The position numbers were made by a program, and so were the translations under genes. 64,000 bases of DNA from Streptantibioticus_A sp037034305 (GTDB lineage Bacteria > Actinomycetota > Actinomycetes > Streptomycetales > Streptomycetaceae). The notes under the pieces were generated by a model that worked only from the letters and a program-made list of their open reading frames with translations, did no database searches and was not told where the DNA came from. Below, in pieces: positions 15,990 to 26,770 of the stretch; position 1 is the stretch's first letter, and every line of letters begins with the position of its first letter. Location: NCBI GenBank assembly GCA_037034305.1, contig JBAGJY010000007.1:186001-250000 (forward strand), given 5' to 3'.

Positions 15990-17072
15990 GTGACAGAAGC
16001 ACAACCCAGGCTCCGTGCCGCCCTGCGCGGCATCCCCGTCTACAAGCCCGGCAGGCCCGCGGTCGGCGGGACCGGCGCGCCCGCCTACAAGCTGTCCTCC
16101 AACGAGAACCCCTACCCGCCGCTGCCCGGTGTGATGGAGTCGGTGACCGACGCGGCGCGCTCCTTCAACCGCTACCCGGACATGGCCTGCGCCGGGCTCA
16201 CCGCCGAGCTGGCGAAGCGCTTCGACGTGCCGGAGGCGCACATCGCGACCGGTACCGGGTCGGTGGGCGTGGCCCAGCAGCTGCTGCAGGCCACCTCCGG
16301 GCCGGGCGACGAGGTGATCTACGCCTGGCGGTCGTTCGAGGCGTACCCGATCATCACGCAGATCTCCGGCGCCACCGCGGTACCGGTGCCGCTGACCGAC
16401 GGCGAGGTGCACGATCTGGACACCATGGCGGAGGCGATCACCGACCGCACCCGGCTGATTTTCGTGTGCAACCCCAACAACCCGACGGGCACGGTGGTGC
16501 GCCGCGCCGAACTGGAGCGGTTCCTGGACCGGGTGCCGTCCGACGTGCTGGTGGTGCTGGACGAGGCGTACCGGGAGTTCATCCGCGACGCCGATGTGCC
16601 GGACGGCACCGAGCTGTACCGGGACCGCCCCAATGTCTGTGTGTTGCGCACCTTCTCCAAGGCGTACGGGCTCGCCGGGCTGCGGGTCGGCTTCGCCATC
16701 GGGCACGAGCCGGTGGCGGCGGCGCTGCGCAAGACGGCGGTGCCGTTCGGGGTGAGCCAGCTGGCGCAGGACGCCGCGGTGGCGTCGCTGCGGTCGGAGG
16801 AGGCGCTGCTGGAGCGGGTGGAGGCGCTGGTCGCCGAGCGCACCCGGGTCCACCAGGAGCTGACCGAGCAGGGCTGGACGGTGCCGGAGACCCAGGCGAA
16901 CTTCGTCTGGTTGAGGCTGGGCGAGCGCACGCTGGACTTCGCGGCGGCGTGCGAGCGCGCGGGGGTCGTGGTGCGGCCGTTCCCGGGGGAGGGCGTCCGG
17001 GCGACGATCGGTGAGCGGGAGGGCAACGACCTGTTCCTGCGGGCGGCGGCGGAGTTCCGCAAGGAGTCGTAG
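15990..17072 (+). CDS. hisC: histidinol-phosphate aminotransferase HisC
   Basis: This 360-residue class I PLP aminotransferase converts imidazole-acetol phosphate to L-histidinol phosphate. Visible motifs are the N-terminal KLSSNENPYPPLPGV, the FVCNPNNPTGTVV motif, VVLDEAYREF, and the Schiff-base lysine K224 in RTFSKAYGLAGLRVGF. The GTG at 15990 follows GAGGAGGA. Family members of this branch are sometimes aromatic-amino-acid (Pat) transaminases. It is not in a his operon here, which supports a stand-alone paralogue or Pat role. Confidence 0.82.
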   Translation: MTEAQPRLRAALRGIPVYKPGRPAVGGTGAPAYKLSSNENPYPPLPGVMESVTDAARSFNRYPDMACAGLTAELAKRFDVPEAHIATGTGSVGVAQQLLQATSGPGDEVIYAWRSFEAYPIITQISGATAVPVPLTDGEVHDLDTMAEAITDRTRLIFVCNPNNPTGTVVRRAELERFLDRVPSDVLVVLDEAYREFIRDADVPDGTELYRDRPNVCVLRTFSKAYGLAGLRVGFAIGHEPVAAALRKTAVPFGVSQLAQDAAVASLRSEEALLERVEALVAERTRVHQELTEQGWTVPETQANFVWLRLGERTLDFAAACERAGVVVRPFPGEGVRATIGEREGNDLFLRAAAEFRKES

Positions 17073-17138
17073 GAGGTTGTGGGGGGCCGACAAAGGCCCC
17101 GATGCCCGCGCGGCGAAGCGGAGCGCGGGATGAACGAA

Positions 17139-17173
17139 CGTCAGGGGCGCGTCGACTCGGCGCGCCCCTGACG
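17139..17173 (+). terminator. terminator downstream of hisC
   Basis: CGTCAGGGGCGCG (17139-17151) pairs perfectly with CGCGCCCCTGACG (17161-17173) over a nine-base loop, without a T-run. Confidence 0.75.
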
Positions 17174-17242
17174 CGTTCGCGGCCCTCGCGCGCAGTGACC
17201 GAGCGGCTGCCATGGCTGTGTGAAGAGGGACACCCCACCCCC

Positions 17243-17301
17243 CTGTCAAGAGCGCGAACCGGCTGGGTAATAATGGCTTGTGAATGTGAACGCGTTCACA
17301 A
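17243..17301 (+). promoter_or_regulatory. cydA promoter with Rex operator
   Basis: TGTGAACGCGTTCACA (17285-17300) is a perfect palindrome and, with flanks, matches 17 of 18 positions of the Streptomyces Rex site TTGTGAACGCGTTCACAA. A likely -10 is TAATAA (17268-17273) and a possible -35 is CTGTCA/TGTCAA near 17243. Rex is a redox sensor that is released from DNA by NADH. Here it would sit over the start site and repress cyd until NADH accumulates under oxygen limitation. Confidence 0.9.
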
Positions 17302-17334
17302 GCTCGCCCGCGCGCCAAGGTAAGGAGACGCGAC

Positions 17335-18927
17335 GTGGACCTGGCTCTGGCCCCGGAGACACTGGCCCGGTGGCAGTTCGGCATCACGACCGTCTATCAC
17401 TTCCTCTTCGTCCCGCTCACCATCAGCCTGTCCGCGATCACGGCCGGGTTCGAGACGGCGTGGGTGCGGACCGGGAAGCTGAAGTACTTCCACGCCACCA
17501 AGTTCTGGGGGAAGCTCTTCCTCATCAACATCGCGATGGGCGTGGTCACCGGCATCGTGCAGGAGTTCCAGTTCGGCATGAACTGGTCGGACTACTCGCG
17601 GTTCGTCGGTGATGTCTTCGGCGCCCCGCTGGCGATGGAGGCGCTGATCGCCTTCTTCTTCGAGTCCACCTTCATCGGGCTGTGGATATTCGGCTGGGAC
17701 AAGCTGCCGAAGAAGCTGCACTGCGCGTGCATCTGGATCGTGTCGGTCGGCACCCTGCTGTCGGCGTACTTCATCCTGGCCGCGAACTCCTGGATGCAGC
17801 ACCCCAACGGCTACCGGGTCAACCCGCACACCGGGCGCGCCGAACTCACCAGCATCTGGACCGTCCTCACCCAGAACACCACGCTCGTCCAGGCCTTCCA
17901 CACGCTCACCGCCTCCTTCCTCACCGGCGCCGCGTTCGTCGTGGGCATCGCCTCGTACCACCTGTGGAAGGCCAAGCGGCGGCAGAACGCGGGCGAGACC
18001 GCCACCGGCAAGGACCGCAAGAAGATCGGCGCGATGCGCAGTTCGCTGCGCACCGGCCTGGTCCTCGCGGTGATCGCCGGGCTCGGCACCGCCATCAGCG
18101 GCGACACTCTGGGCAAGGTCATGTTCGAGCAGCAGCCGATGAAGATGGCGGCGGCCGAAGCGCTCTGGGACACCCAGGCGCCCGCGCCCTTCTCGGTGTT
18201 CGCGGTCGGTGACGTCGGCAAGGGCCACAACACCGTGGAGCTGTCCGTCCCCGGCATCCTGTCCTTCCTCGCGCACAGCAACTTCCACGAGGCCGTCCCC
18301 GGCATCAACGATGTCGCCAAGCAGGAGGCGGCCAGGTACGGCGGCAAGCCGGACGACTACATCCCCAACATCTTCGTCACCTTCTGGGGCTTCCGGTTGA
18401 TGATCGGCTTCGGGATGACCTCCTTCGTCGCCGGACTGATCGGACTGTGGACCACCCGCAGGAAGCGCTGGCTGGCACCGGAGTTCCGCACCGGCGAGGA
18501 GGACGTGCCACGGCTGATGCTCACGCCCGGTCGGGAGATGAACACCTTCTTCACCAAGTGGTCCTGGCGCATCGGCATCCTCACCATGGGCTTCCCGCTG
18601 ATCGCCAACTCCTTCGGCTGGGTCTTCACCGAGATGGGACGGCAGCCGTGGGTGGTCTACGGGCTGATGAAGACCCGCGACGCGGTCTCCCCCGGTGTCA
18701 GCCAGACCGAGGTCATCATCTCGATGTCCGTCTTCACGCTGCTCTACGCGATCCTCGCGGTCATCGAGGTGCGGCTGATGGTCCGCTACGCCAAGGCGGG
18801 CCCGGTCACCGACGAGTTGCCACCGGCCGTCGACCCGCGGCTGCGCGGCCCGTCCGGCGGCACCGGCACCGGATCGGACAGCGGAGCGGACGCCGAGTCC
18901 GACAAGCCCATGGCCTTCGCCTACTGA
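17335..18927 (+). CDS. cydA: cytochrome bd oxidase subunit I
   Basis: CydA carries hemes b558, b595 and d and oxidises menaquinol/ubiquinol to reduce oxygen to water. The 530-residue protein has nine membrane helices. H22 (TVYHFLFVPLTI) corresponds to the heme b595/d ligand, EFQFGMNW and the conserved quinol site region follow, and GRQPWVV is intact. The Q-loop is short, as is usual in Gram-positives. The GTG at 17335 follows GGTAAGGAG. It starts the cydA-cydB-cydDC operon and is under a Rex operator. Confidence 0.95.
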   Translation: MDLALAPETLARWQFGITTVYHFLFVPLTISLSAITAGFETAWVRTGKLKYFHATKFWGKLFLINIAMGVVTGIVQEFQFGMNWSDYSRFVGDVFGAPLAMEALIAFFFESTFIGLWIFGWDKLPKKLHCACIWIVSVGTLLSAYFILAANSWMQHPNGYRVNPHTGRAELTSIWTVLTQNTTLVQAFHTLTASFLTGAAFVVGIASYHLWKAKRRQNAGETATGKDRKKIGAMRSSLRTGLVLAVIAGLGTAISGDTLGKVMFEQQPMKMAAAEALWDTQAPAPFSVFAVGDVGKGHNTVELSVPGILSFLAHSNFHEAVPGINDVAKQEAARYGGKPDDYIPNIFVTFWGFRLMIGFGMTSFVAGLIGLWTTRRKRWLAPEFRTGEEDVPRLMLTPGREMNTFFTKWSWRIGILTMGFPLIANSFGWVFTEMGRQPWVVYGLMKTRDAVSPGVSQTEVIISMSVFTLLYAILAVIEVRLMVRYAKAGPVTDELPPAVDPRLRGPSGGTGTGSDSGADAESDKPMAFAY

Positions 18928-18960
18928 CCGGCGTACGGCAGAGATCGGGAGAAAACGACC

Positions 18961-19968
<1,008 letters not shown>

Positions 19969-19975
19969 GGCAACC

Positions 19976-22900
19976 GTGCGCCCCGTCGACCCGCGCCTGC
20001 TCCGGTACGCCAGAACCACCCGCGTCTTCCTCGCCGGGACGGTTGCCCTCGGCCTCGCCGGAGCGGGCCTGGTCGTCGCCCAGGCGATGCTCATCGCCGA
20101 GATCGTGGTCGGCGCCTTCCAGCACCACTACGGAACGTCGCGACTGACTTCCGCCATAACCCTCCTCATCGCCGTATCCATCGGCCGCTCCGCCGTGAGC
20201 TGGCTCACCGAACTCGCCGCCCACCGCACCAGCGCCTCCGTCAAGTCCGAACTGCGCCGCCGACTGCTCGCCCACGCCGCCCGGCTCGGCCCCACACCGT
20301 CCGAACCGGGGCGCGGTGGACCCCAGCGCATCGGTGAACTCACCACCCTCGCGCTGCGCGGAGTCGACGCCCTGGACGACTACTTCGCGCGCTACCTGCC
20401 CCAACTCGGCCTGGCCGTGGTCGTACCGGCCGCCGTACTGGCCAGGATCGCCACCGCCGACTGGGAGTCGGCGCTGGTGATCGCGGTGACCCTGCCGCTG
20501 ATCCCGGTGTTCATGGCGCTGATCGGCTGGTACACCGACGCGCGGATGAAGCGGCAGTGGCGGCTGCTGTCCCAGCTGTCCGGCCACTTCCTCGACGTGG
20601 TCCGCGGGCTGCCCACGTTGAAGGTGTTCGGCCGGGCCAAGGCGCAGGCGGCCTCGATCCGCAGGATCACCGACGACTACCGGCGGGCGACACTGGCGAC
20701 CCTGCGCATCGCCTTCCTCTCCTCCTTCGCACTGGAACTGCTCTCCACCATCTCGGTGGCACTGGTCGCGGTCGGTATCGGCTTCCGGCTGGTCGATGGC
20801 GGGCTCGACCTCTACACCGGGCTTGTTGTCCTCGTCCTGGCACCCGAGGCGTATCTGCCGCTGCGCCAGGTGGGCGCCCAGTACCACGCGGCGGCGGAGG
20901 GGCTCGCCGCCGCGGACGAGGTGTTCGCGCTGCTGGAGACCCCGGCGCCGACCGAGGGCACGCTCCCAGCCCCTGACGCCCGGACCGCCACGGTGACCGT
21001 GGACCGGCTGACCGTGACCCATCAGGGGCGGGACGAACCCTCGCTTCCGGAGACCAGCTTCACGGTCCGCCCCGGCGAGACGGTGGCGATCACCGGTCCG
21101 TCCGGCGCGGGCAAGACCACCTTGCTGGGCGCCCTTTTGGGCTTCGTCCGGCCGACCTCCGGCCGTATTCGTGTCAACACCACCGATCTCACCTCCCTGC
21201 GTCCCGACAACTGGCGGAACCAGATCGCCTGGGTTCCGCAACGTCCTTACCTGTTCGCCGGATCGATCGCCGACAACGTCCGGCTGGCGCGCCCGGAAGC
21301 GAGCGACGCTGAGGTCACCGAAGCGCTTCGGAACGCCAACGCCCTCGACTTCACTGAAAGCTTGCCACGGGGCACTGACACTCGGCTCGGCGAGGACGGC
21401 GCCGGCCTGTCGGCTGGTCAGCGGCAACGTCTCGCGCTGGCCCGCGCGTTCCTCGCCGACCGTCCGGTGCTGCTGCTGGACGAGCCGACGGCGAACCTGG
21501 ACGGCGAGACGGAGGCGGCCGTGGTGGACGCGGTCCGGCGGCTCGCCGAGGGGCGCACCGTGATTCTGGTGGTGCACCGCCCGGCGCTGCTCGCGGTCGC
21601 CGACCGGGTGGTCCGGGTAGGGCAGAGCGCGGGGGCCGGTGACCAACCGCCGTACGCAGCCGGTGACTTGCCGGGATCAGGCGTTCGGGGCGTGGGGGCG
21701 CCGCGCTCGGCCGAGGCGGCCGGGGTCGGCGGCGATACGTCGGCCAGTGCCGAAGCGTCGGCCCCGGCCGACGCGTTGGCCGGTACCGAGGAGGCGCCGG
21801 GCGCCACCGCGGGGGCTGCCGGGGTGGCAGGAGATCCCGCCCGGACCGCCGAGCCGGGGAACGTGAACAGCCCAGCCGCACCGCAACCGCCAAGTGCTTC
21901 TGGAGCGTTGGCCCGCGTGCGGCGGATGGCGCGCCCCCTTCGTGCGCGGTTCGCGCTGGCCGTGCTCCTGGGCGCCCTCACGCTCGGCAGCGCGATCGGG
22001 TTGATGGCCACCTCCGGTTGGCTGATATCCCGGGCCTCCCAACACCCCCCGGTGCTCTACCTGTTGGTGGCCACCACCGCGACCCGCGCCTTCGGTATCG
22101 GTCGCGCGGTGTTCCGCTACGCCGAGCGCCTGGTCTCGCACGACGCCGTCTTCCGCGCGCTCGCGGACCTGCGCGCCGCCGTCTACCGGCGACTGGAGCG
22201 GCTCGCGCCCGCCGGACTGCGCAACATCCGGCGCGGCGATCTGCTCTCGCGGCTGGTCGCCGACGTGGACTCACTACAGGACTACTTCCTGCGCTGGCTG
22301 CTTCCGGCGGTCAGCGCGGCGCTGGTCGGCGCTGCCTGCGTCGGCTTCGTCGGCTGGCTGCTGCCGGTGGCGGGCGCGGTGCTCGCGGGCGGTCTGCTGG
22401 CCGCGGGGGCTGGCGTTCCGCTGCTGGCCGCCGCGGTGTCCCGGCGTACGGAGGCCAGGCTCGCGCCCGCGCGCGGCGAGTTGTCCACCGAGGTGGTGGA
22501 TCTGTTCTCCGGCACGGCCGAGTTGACGGTCGCGGGCGCGCTGCCCGCCCGGCTGGAGGCGACGGTGCGTGCGGACCGGCTGCTGACCCGTATCGCCGCC
22601 CGCTCGGCGGCGGCCACCGCGCTCGGTGCGGGCCTGTCCGCGCTGATCACCGGTCTGACCGTGGCGGCCAGTGCCTACGTGGGCGTCCTGGCGGTGGCCG
22701 GCGGTCGGCTGGCCGGGGTGGAGCTGGCCGTTGTCGTCCTCACTCCGCTCGCCGCGTTCGAGGCGGTCGCCGGGATGCCGCTGGCCGCGCTGTACCGGCG
22801 CCGCAGCCGCCGGGCCGCCGAGCGCGTCCACGAGGTACTGGACACTCCGATTCCGGTACGCGAACCGGCGGAGCCCATCGCTGCGCCCGTCTCCCCCTTC

Positions 22901-23653
22901 CCGCTCACCCTGCGGCGGCTGACTGTGCGTCATCCCGGGCAGGAGGGGCTGGCGCTGGACGGGCTCGACCTGGAGCTCGTCGCCGGGCGGCGGATCGCGG
23001 TCATCGGGCCGTCGGGCGCCGGGAAGACGACGCTCGCCCAGGCGTTGCTGCGGTTCGTGGACCGGGAGGGCGGTGACTACACCCTCGGCGGCGTCGACGC
23101 GGCAGCGCTGGACGGTGACGCGGTGCGCCGGATGGTCGGCCTGTGCGCGCAGGACGCCCATGTCTTCGACAGCTCTGTGCGGGAGAACCTGCGTCTGGCG
23201 CGCCGGGAGGCGGACGAGGCGCAGTTGCGCCGCGCACTCGCCGCCGCGCGCCTGCTCGACTGGGTGGATTCGCTGCCCGACGGTTTGGACACCCTCGTCG
23301 GGGAGCACGGCGCGCGGATGTCCGGTGGGCAGCGGCAGCGCCTGGCGCTGGCCCGCGCACTGCTGGCCGACTTCCCGGTACTGGTACTGGACGAGCCCGC
23401 CGAGCATCTCGACCTGCCGACCGCGGACGCGCTCACCGCCGAACTGCTGCGCGCCACCGAGGGCCGGACCACCGTAGTGATCACCCACCGGCTCGCCGGG
23501 CTCGCCGCACCCGGCGCGGTGGACGAGATCATCGTCCTCGATCACGGACGGGCGGTGCAGCGCGGCACGTACCAGGAGCTCGCCGCCGCCGAGGGGCCGT
23601 TCCGCCGACTGCTGGAGCGCGAACGGGCCAGTGAGCCGATACCGGTGGGTTGA
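19976..23653 (+). CDS. cydDC: fused CydD-CydC thiol ABC exporter
   Basis: This 1225-residue protein carries both halves of the transporter that exports cysteine/glutathione-type thiols needed to assemble cytochrome bd. Half 1 (about 1-550) has Walker A GPSGAGKTT at residues 374-382 and signature LSAGQRQRL. Half 2 (about 645-1225) has Walker A GPSGAGKTT at 1011-1019 and MSGGQRQRL. The linker (about 550-645) is Gly/Ala/Thr-rich and looks disordered. In Proteobacteria these are separate genes. The GTG at 19976 is eight bases past cydB. Confidence 0.92.
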   Translation: MRPVDPRLLRYARTTRVFLAGTVALGLAGAGLVVAQAMLIAEIVVGAFQHHYGTSRLTSAITLLIAVSIGRSAVSWLTELAAHRTSASVKSELRRRLLAHAARLGPTPSEPGRGGPQRIGELTTLALRGVDALDDYFARYLPQLGLAVVVPAAVLARIATADWESALVIAVTLPLIPVFMALIGWYTDARMKRQWRLLSQLSGHFLDVVRGLPTLKVFGRAKAQAASIRRITDDYRRATLATLRIAFLSSFALELLSTISVALVAVGIGFRLVDGGLDLYTGLVVLVLAPEAYLPLRQVGAQYHAAAEGLAAADEVFALLETPAPTEGTLPAPDARTATVTVDRLTVTHQGRDEPSLPETSFTVRPGETVAITGPSGAGKTTLLGALLGFVRPTSGRIRVNTTDLTSLRPDNWRNQIAWVPQRPYLFAGSIADNVRLARPEASDAEVTEALRNANALDFTESLPRGTDTRLGEDGAGLSAGQRQRLALARAFLADRPVLLLDEPTANLDGETEAAVVDAVRRLAEGRTVILVVHRPALLAVADRVVRVGQSAGAGDQPPYAAGDLPGSGVRGVGAPRSAEAAGVGGDTSASAEASAPADALAGTEEAPGATAGAAGVAGDPARTAEPGNVNSPAAPQPPSASGALARVRRMARPLRARFALAVLLGALTLGSAIGLMATSGWLISRASQHPPVLYLLVATTATRAFGIGRAVFRYAERLVSHDAVFRALADLRAAVYRRLERLAPAGLRNIRRGDLLSRLVADVDSLQDYFLRWLLPAVSAALVGAACVGFVGWLLPVAGAVLAGGLLAAGAGVPLLAAAVSRRTEARLAPARGELSTEVVDLFSGTAELTVAGALPARLEATVRADRLLTRIAARSAAATALGAGLSALITGLTVAASAYVGVLAVAGGRLAGVELAVVVLTPLAAFEAVAGMPLAALYRRRSRRAAERVHEVLDTPIPVREPAEPIAAPVSPFPLTLRRLTVRHPGQEGLALDGLDLELVAGRRIAVIGPSGAGKTTLAQALLRFVDREGGDYTLGGVDAAALDGDAVRRMVGLCAQDAHVFDSSVRENLRLARREADEAQLRRALAAARLLDWVDSLPDGLDTLVGEHGARMSGGQRQRLALARALLADFPVLVLDEPAEHLDLPTADALTAELLRATEGRTTVVITHRLAGLAAPGAVDEIIVLDHGRAVQRGTYQELAAAEGPFRRLLERERASEPIPVG

Positions 23654-23765
23654 CGCGCCGCCCAGCGCTTCTCCGCCTGCCGCCGCACTGCCTGTCAGAC
23701 GCCCGGGAAAGCGCGCTTACGTTTCCTTTAACGACTTCTCATAGCAAAGTGGTGCATTTACTCTC

Positions 23766-25367
23766 GTGGGCATGGCGGACCGCGTGGGTGACCGCGGGGA
23801 GCTGACCGAGCTGAGTGGTCGGCTCGCTCGGCTGCTGTCCGCCGTGGCCTGCGTGGGCGCCGGTCTCGACCTCCATGAGACGTTGCGCCGGATCGTCGTC
23901 ACCGGCGCCGAACTGGTCGGCGCCCGCTACGCGGCGCTGGACGTGGTCCATCCGGAGGGGCACGGCCTGCACGACGTCGTCACGCACGGCGTCGACCAGC
24001 AGGTGGCCGACCGCATCAGCGCGCTGCCGGACGGGTACGAGGGGCTGCTGGACGCGCTGCCGCACGCTGCGCCGCCCTGCGGCGTACTGGGCGTTCCGGT
24101 GCGGGCGGACGGGCACGTCTACGGGAACCTCTATCTGACCGGGAAGCTGGACGGCGGCGAGTTCTCCGAAGTCGATCTGCACACCGCCCAGCTGCTCGCC
24201 GCCCAGGCGGGGGTGGCGATCGGCAACGCCCGCCTGTACGAGGCCACCCGGCAGCGCGACCGCTGGATCGACGGCGTCAGCGCCGTCAGCGCGGCACTGG
24301 TCGGCGGAAGCGACGCGGACGAGGCGTTGCAGGTGGTGGCCGACCAGGCGCGGCGGCTGGCCGACTCGGCGGCCGGAGTGGTGCTGCTGCCCACCGAGGA
24401 GCGCGGGCTGGAGATCGTCGCGGTGTCCACCGAGGAGCCGCTGCCGCTGCTCGGCACCGTGGTCGCGCCGACCAGCCCGATCGTCTCCCAACTCCTCGCG
24501 GGCGAGCCGGTGTTCGTCGCCGACTCGGCGACCGACGAACGGATGACCACCGATGTCTCCCGCTTCTTCGGGCCGAGCATGATGCTGCCGCTGAGCAGCT
24601 GCGGACAGGTCATCGGCACGTTGGCGGTGCCCCGCAGGCGAGGGGCCAGGCCGTTCTCCGAGACGGAACGGCGGCTGGCCGAGCAGTTCGCGCACCAGGC
24701 GGCGGTGGCGCTGGTACTCGCCGACGCGCAGCGGGACCGCGAGCGGCTCGCGGTCTTCGAGGACCGCGACCGGATCGCGCGCGATCTGCACGACCTGGTG
24801 GTGCAGCGGCTGTTCGCCACCGGGATGCTGCTGCAAAGCGCGCAGCGCAGGGTGGTGGTTCCGGAGGTGCGGGAACGTATCGGCGACGCGGCGGACGAGC
24901 TGGACGCCACGATCCAGGAGGTGCGGACGGCGATCTTCGCGCTGCAGCAGGGTCCCGCCGACGTACCGGCCGGGCTGCGCACCCGGGTACTGCGGGAGCT
25001 CGGGCAGGCCGCGGTGCCGCTCGGGTTCGCACCGTCGGTCCGGTTCACCGGCGCGGTGGACGCCCTGGTGGGCGAGACGACCGGGAAGAACCTCATCGCG
25101 GCACTGCGGGAGACGCTGTCGAACGCCTTCCGACACGCCCAGGCCTCCCGCATCGACATCCACGTGGACGCGACGGTCACCCTGCCGGGTGGGCGCGGCG
25201 GGGTGCGGTTGACGGTGGTCGACGACGGTGTCGGCATCCCGCAGGACGGACGGCGCAGCGGTTTGCGGAACCTCGCCCGCCGCGCGGAGGCCCTGGGCGG
25301 CTCCAGCGGCTACGGTCCGGGGCCGGACGGCGTCGGGGCGCGGGTGGTCTGGGAGGCGCCGCTCTGA
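23766..25367 (+). CDS. DevS-like GAF-GAF sensor histidine kinase
   Basis: This 533-residue cytosolic kinase has GAF 1 (about 15-150), GAF 2 (about 165-320), a HisKA_3 domain with H342 in RDLHDLVVQRLFATGM, and an ATPase domain with ETLSNAFRHAQAS, VDDGVGIPQDG and GLRNLARRAEALGG. It resembles the oxygen/NO sensors DevS and DosT. The segment of GAF 1 that in DevS carries the heme-ligand His appears shortened here (the sequence runs GLLDALPHAAPPCGVLGVPV). No response regulator lies next to it. The GTG at 23766 or the ATG at 23772 could be the start. It follows cydDC by 112 bp. Confidence 0.85.
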   Translation: MGMADRVGDRGELTELSGRLARLLSAVACVGAGLDLHETLRRIVVTGAELVGARYAALDVVHPEGHGLHDVVTHGVDQQVADRISALPDGYEGLLDALPHAAPPCGVLGVPVRADGHVYGNLYLTGKLDGGEFSEVDLHTAQLLAAQAGVAIGNARLYEATRQRDRWIDGVSAVSAALVGGSDADEALQVVADQARRLADSAAGVVLLPTEERGLEIVAVSTEEPLPLLGTVVAPTSPIVSQLLAGEPVFVADSATDERMTTDVSRFFGPSMMLPLSSCGQVIGTLAVPRRRGARPFSETERRLAEQFAHQAAVALVLADAQRDRERLAVFEDRDRIARDLHDLVVQRLFATGMLLQSAQRRVVVPEVRERIGDAADELDATIQEVRTAIFALQQGPADVPAGLRTRVLRELGQAAVPLGFAPSVRFTGAVDALVGETTGKNLIAALRETLSNAFRHAQASRIDIHVDATVTLPGGRGGVRLTVVDDGVGIPQDGRRSGLRNLARRAEALGGSSGYGPGPDGVGARVVWEAPL

Positions 25368-25368
25368 G

Positions 25369-25513
25369 CGGGGCCACCGAAGGCCCAGCGGCGGCCAGCA
25401 GGGGCGCGGCGAACCACGCGCCCGGCCACGATGCTGCCCGCGGATGATCGACGGCACATCGCCGCACCCGAAGCGGAGCGCGCCGCCTGAGGAGGCCTTC
25501 GCGGGGAGCGCTA
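25369..25513 (-). repeat. dispersed Streptomyces repeat, copy 1 (reverse orientation)
   Basis: In reverse sense it runs from TAGCGCTCC over the stop codon of the HAD gene, through GCGCTCCGCTTCGGGTGC and GGCGATGTGCCGTCGATCAT, to a GC-rich tail. Copies occur at 37.2, 38.4, 52.6, 60.5 and 61.3 kb. Confidence 0.7.
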
Positions 25514-26419
25514 CGTGTGGTGGGCCAGGATCGTCTCGATCACGTGGGCCACGCCGTCGTCCTCGTTGGCGGCCGTGTGGTGCGCCGTCGCGGCGAGTAC
25601 GTCGGGGTGCGCGTTGGCGACCGCGTACGACGTACCGGCCCAACCGAGCATCGCCAGGTCGTTCGGCATGTCGCCGAAGGCGATCACCTCGTCCGCGGTG
25701 ATCCCGCGCTCCGCGCAGCAGCGGGCCAGGGTGCTGGCCTTGCTGACGCCGACCCCGCTGATCTCCAGCAGTGCCGAGGGGCTGGACCGGGTGAACTCCG
25801 CGTGCTCCCCCGCCGCACCGCGCGCCGCGGCCAGGAACACGTCAGGATCGGCCGATTCGTGCTTGGCCAGCAGCTTGAGCACCGGCTGCTCGGCGTCGAA
25901 ACCCAGCAGCTCCTCGATCGGGCCCACCACGGAGTCGGCCTCGGCCCAGGCCGCGGCGTACTCCGGCTCGTAGTGGAAGCCGCCGGTCCGCTCTATCGCG
26001 AAGGCGGTGCCGGGGACGGCGTCCCGTACCGCCGCCACCACCGCGCGGGCGTCCCGCTCGGCGAGCGGGAACGCCTCAATCAGCAGGTCGCGGTGGAGGT
26101 CGTAGACGGCGGCGCCGTTGGCGCAGATCGCGATGCCGTTGGTGAGGAACGAGCGGCGGGCCGGATCGCCGTCCAGCGGTTCGGTGGCCACTACATGCAT
26201 CCAGCGGGCCGGTCGGCCGGTGACGAAGAACACCTCGATGCCCGCCGCCTCGGCGGCCGCGAGGGCCGCGACGGTCCGGGCGGAGACCGTGCGGTCGTCG
26301 CGCAGCAGTGTGCCGTCCAGGTCGGTGGCGATCAGCCGGGGCGCCTTGGGGAGCCCCGGAGTCTGCTGCATGGCCTGGGAGGGCCGCGGGGGACGGGAGA
26401 GCGAGGTCACGGGGTCCAT
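25511..26419 (-). CDS. HAD-superfamily Cof-type phosphatase
   Basis: This 302-residue protein is a class II HAD hydrolase. The nucleophile motif DLDGTLL is near residue 36, FVTGRPARWMH marks motif II, the cap domain follows, and the C-terminal motif FGDMPNDLAMLGWAGTSYAVANA binds Mg2+. Such enzymes dephosphorylate sugar phosphates, FMN or PLP; the substrate here is not evident. The ATG at 26419 is the first in-frame start before the domain (MDPVTSLSRPP). The stop codon TAG begins the repeat copy at 25513. Confidence 0.85.
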   Translation of the reverse strand: MDPVTSLSRPPRPSQAMQQTPGLPKAPRLIATDLDGTLLRDDRTVSARTVAALAAAEAAGIEVFFVTGRPARWMHVVATEPLDGDPARRSFLTNGIAICANGAAVYDLHRDLLIEAFPLAERDARAVVAAVRDAVPGTAFAIERTGGFHYEPEYAAAWAEADSVVGPIEELLGFDAEQPVLKLLAKHESADPDVFLAAARGAAGEHAEFTRSSPSALLEISGVGVSKASTLARCCAERGITADEVIAFGDMPNDLAMLGWAGTSYAVANAHPDVLAATAHHTAANEDDGVAHVIETILAHHT

Positions 26420-26530
26420 AGTGGCGCACGGCGGCGTGTGGGCGCGTGGGTGGGGCGGTGCGCAGCGGGTGGCCGGCCATGTGTGACCGGCCACATGTGC
26501 CCGCGGTGCGGAACGGATATGGCAGCGGGA

Positions 26531-26770
26531 TCAGAGATCGAATATCTCGCCTTCGGGCGGCGGCGGTCCCGACTTCGGGTAGGACGCGATGCGCTCCTCC
26601 TCCATCATCCCGCGGATCTGCTGGCGCAGCTCCGGGCTGTCCTTGTGGTGGTGGTCGGCGACCGCGTGCTCGACGGCCACCCGGACCACTTCCTCCTCTT
26701 CCCCGGTGATGGCGATCGTGCAGTGCGACTCACTGGGGAACTTGCTGCAGTCCACGACTTTCCTGGTCAT
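26531..26770 (-). CDS. DUF1059 family small protein
   Basis: This 79-residue protein matches DUF1059: MTRKVVDCSKFPSESHCTIAITG followed by VEHAVADHHHKDSPELRQQIRGMM. DUF1059 is common next to other enzymes but has no assigned role. AGGAGG lies six bases before the ATG at 26770. It is divergent from the LLM oxidoreductase. Confidence 0.82.
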   Translation of the reverse strand: MTRKVVDCSKFPSESHCTIAITGEEEEVVRVAVEHAVADHHHKDSPELRQQIRGMMEEERIASYPKSGPPPPEGEIFDL

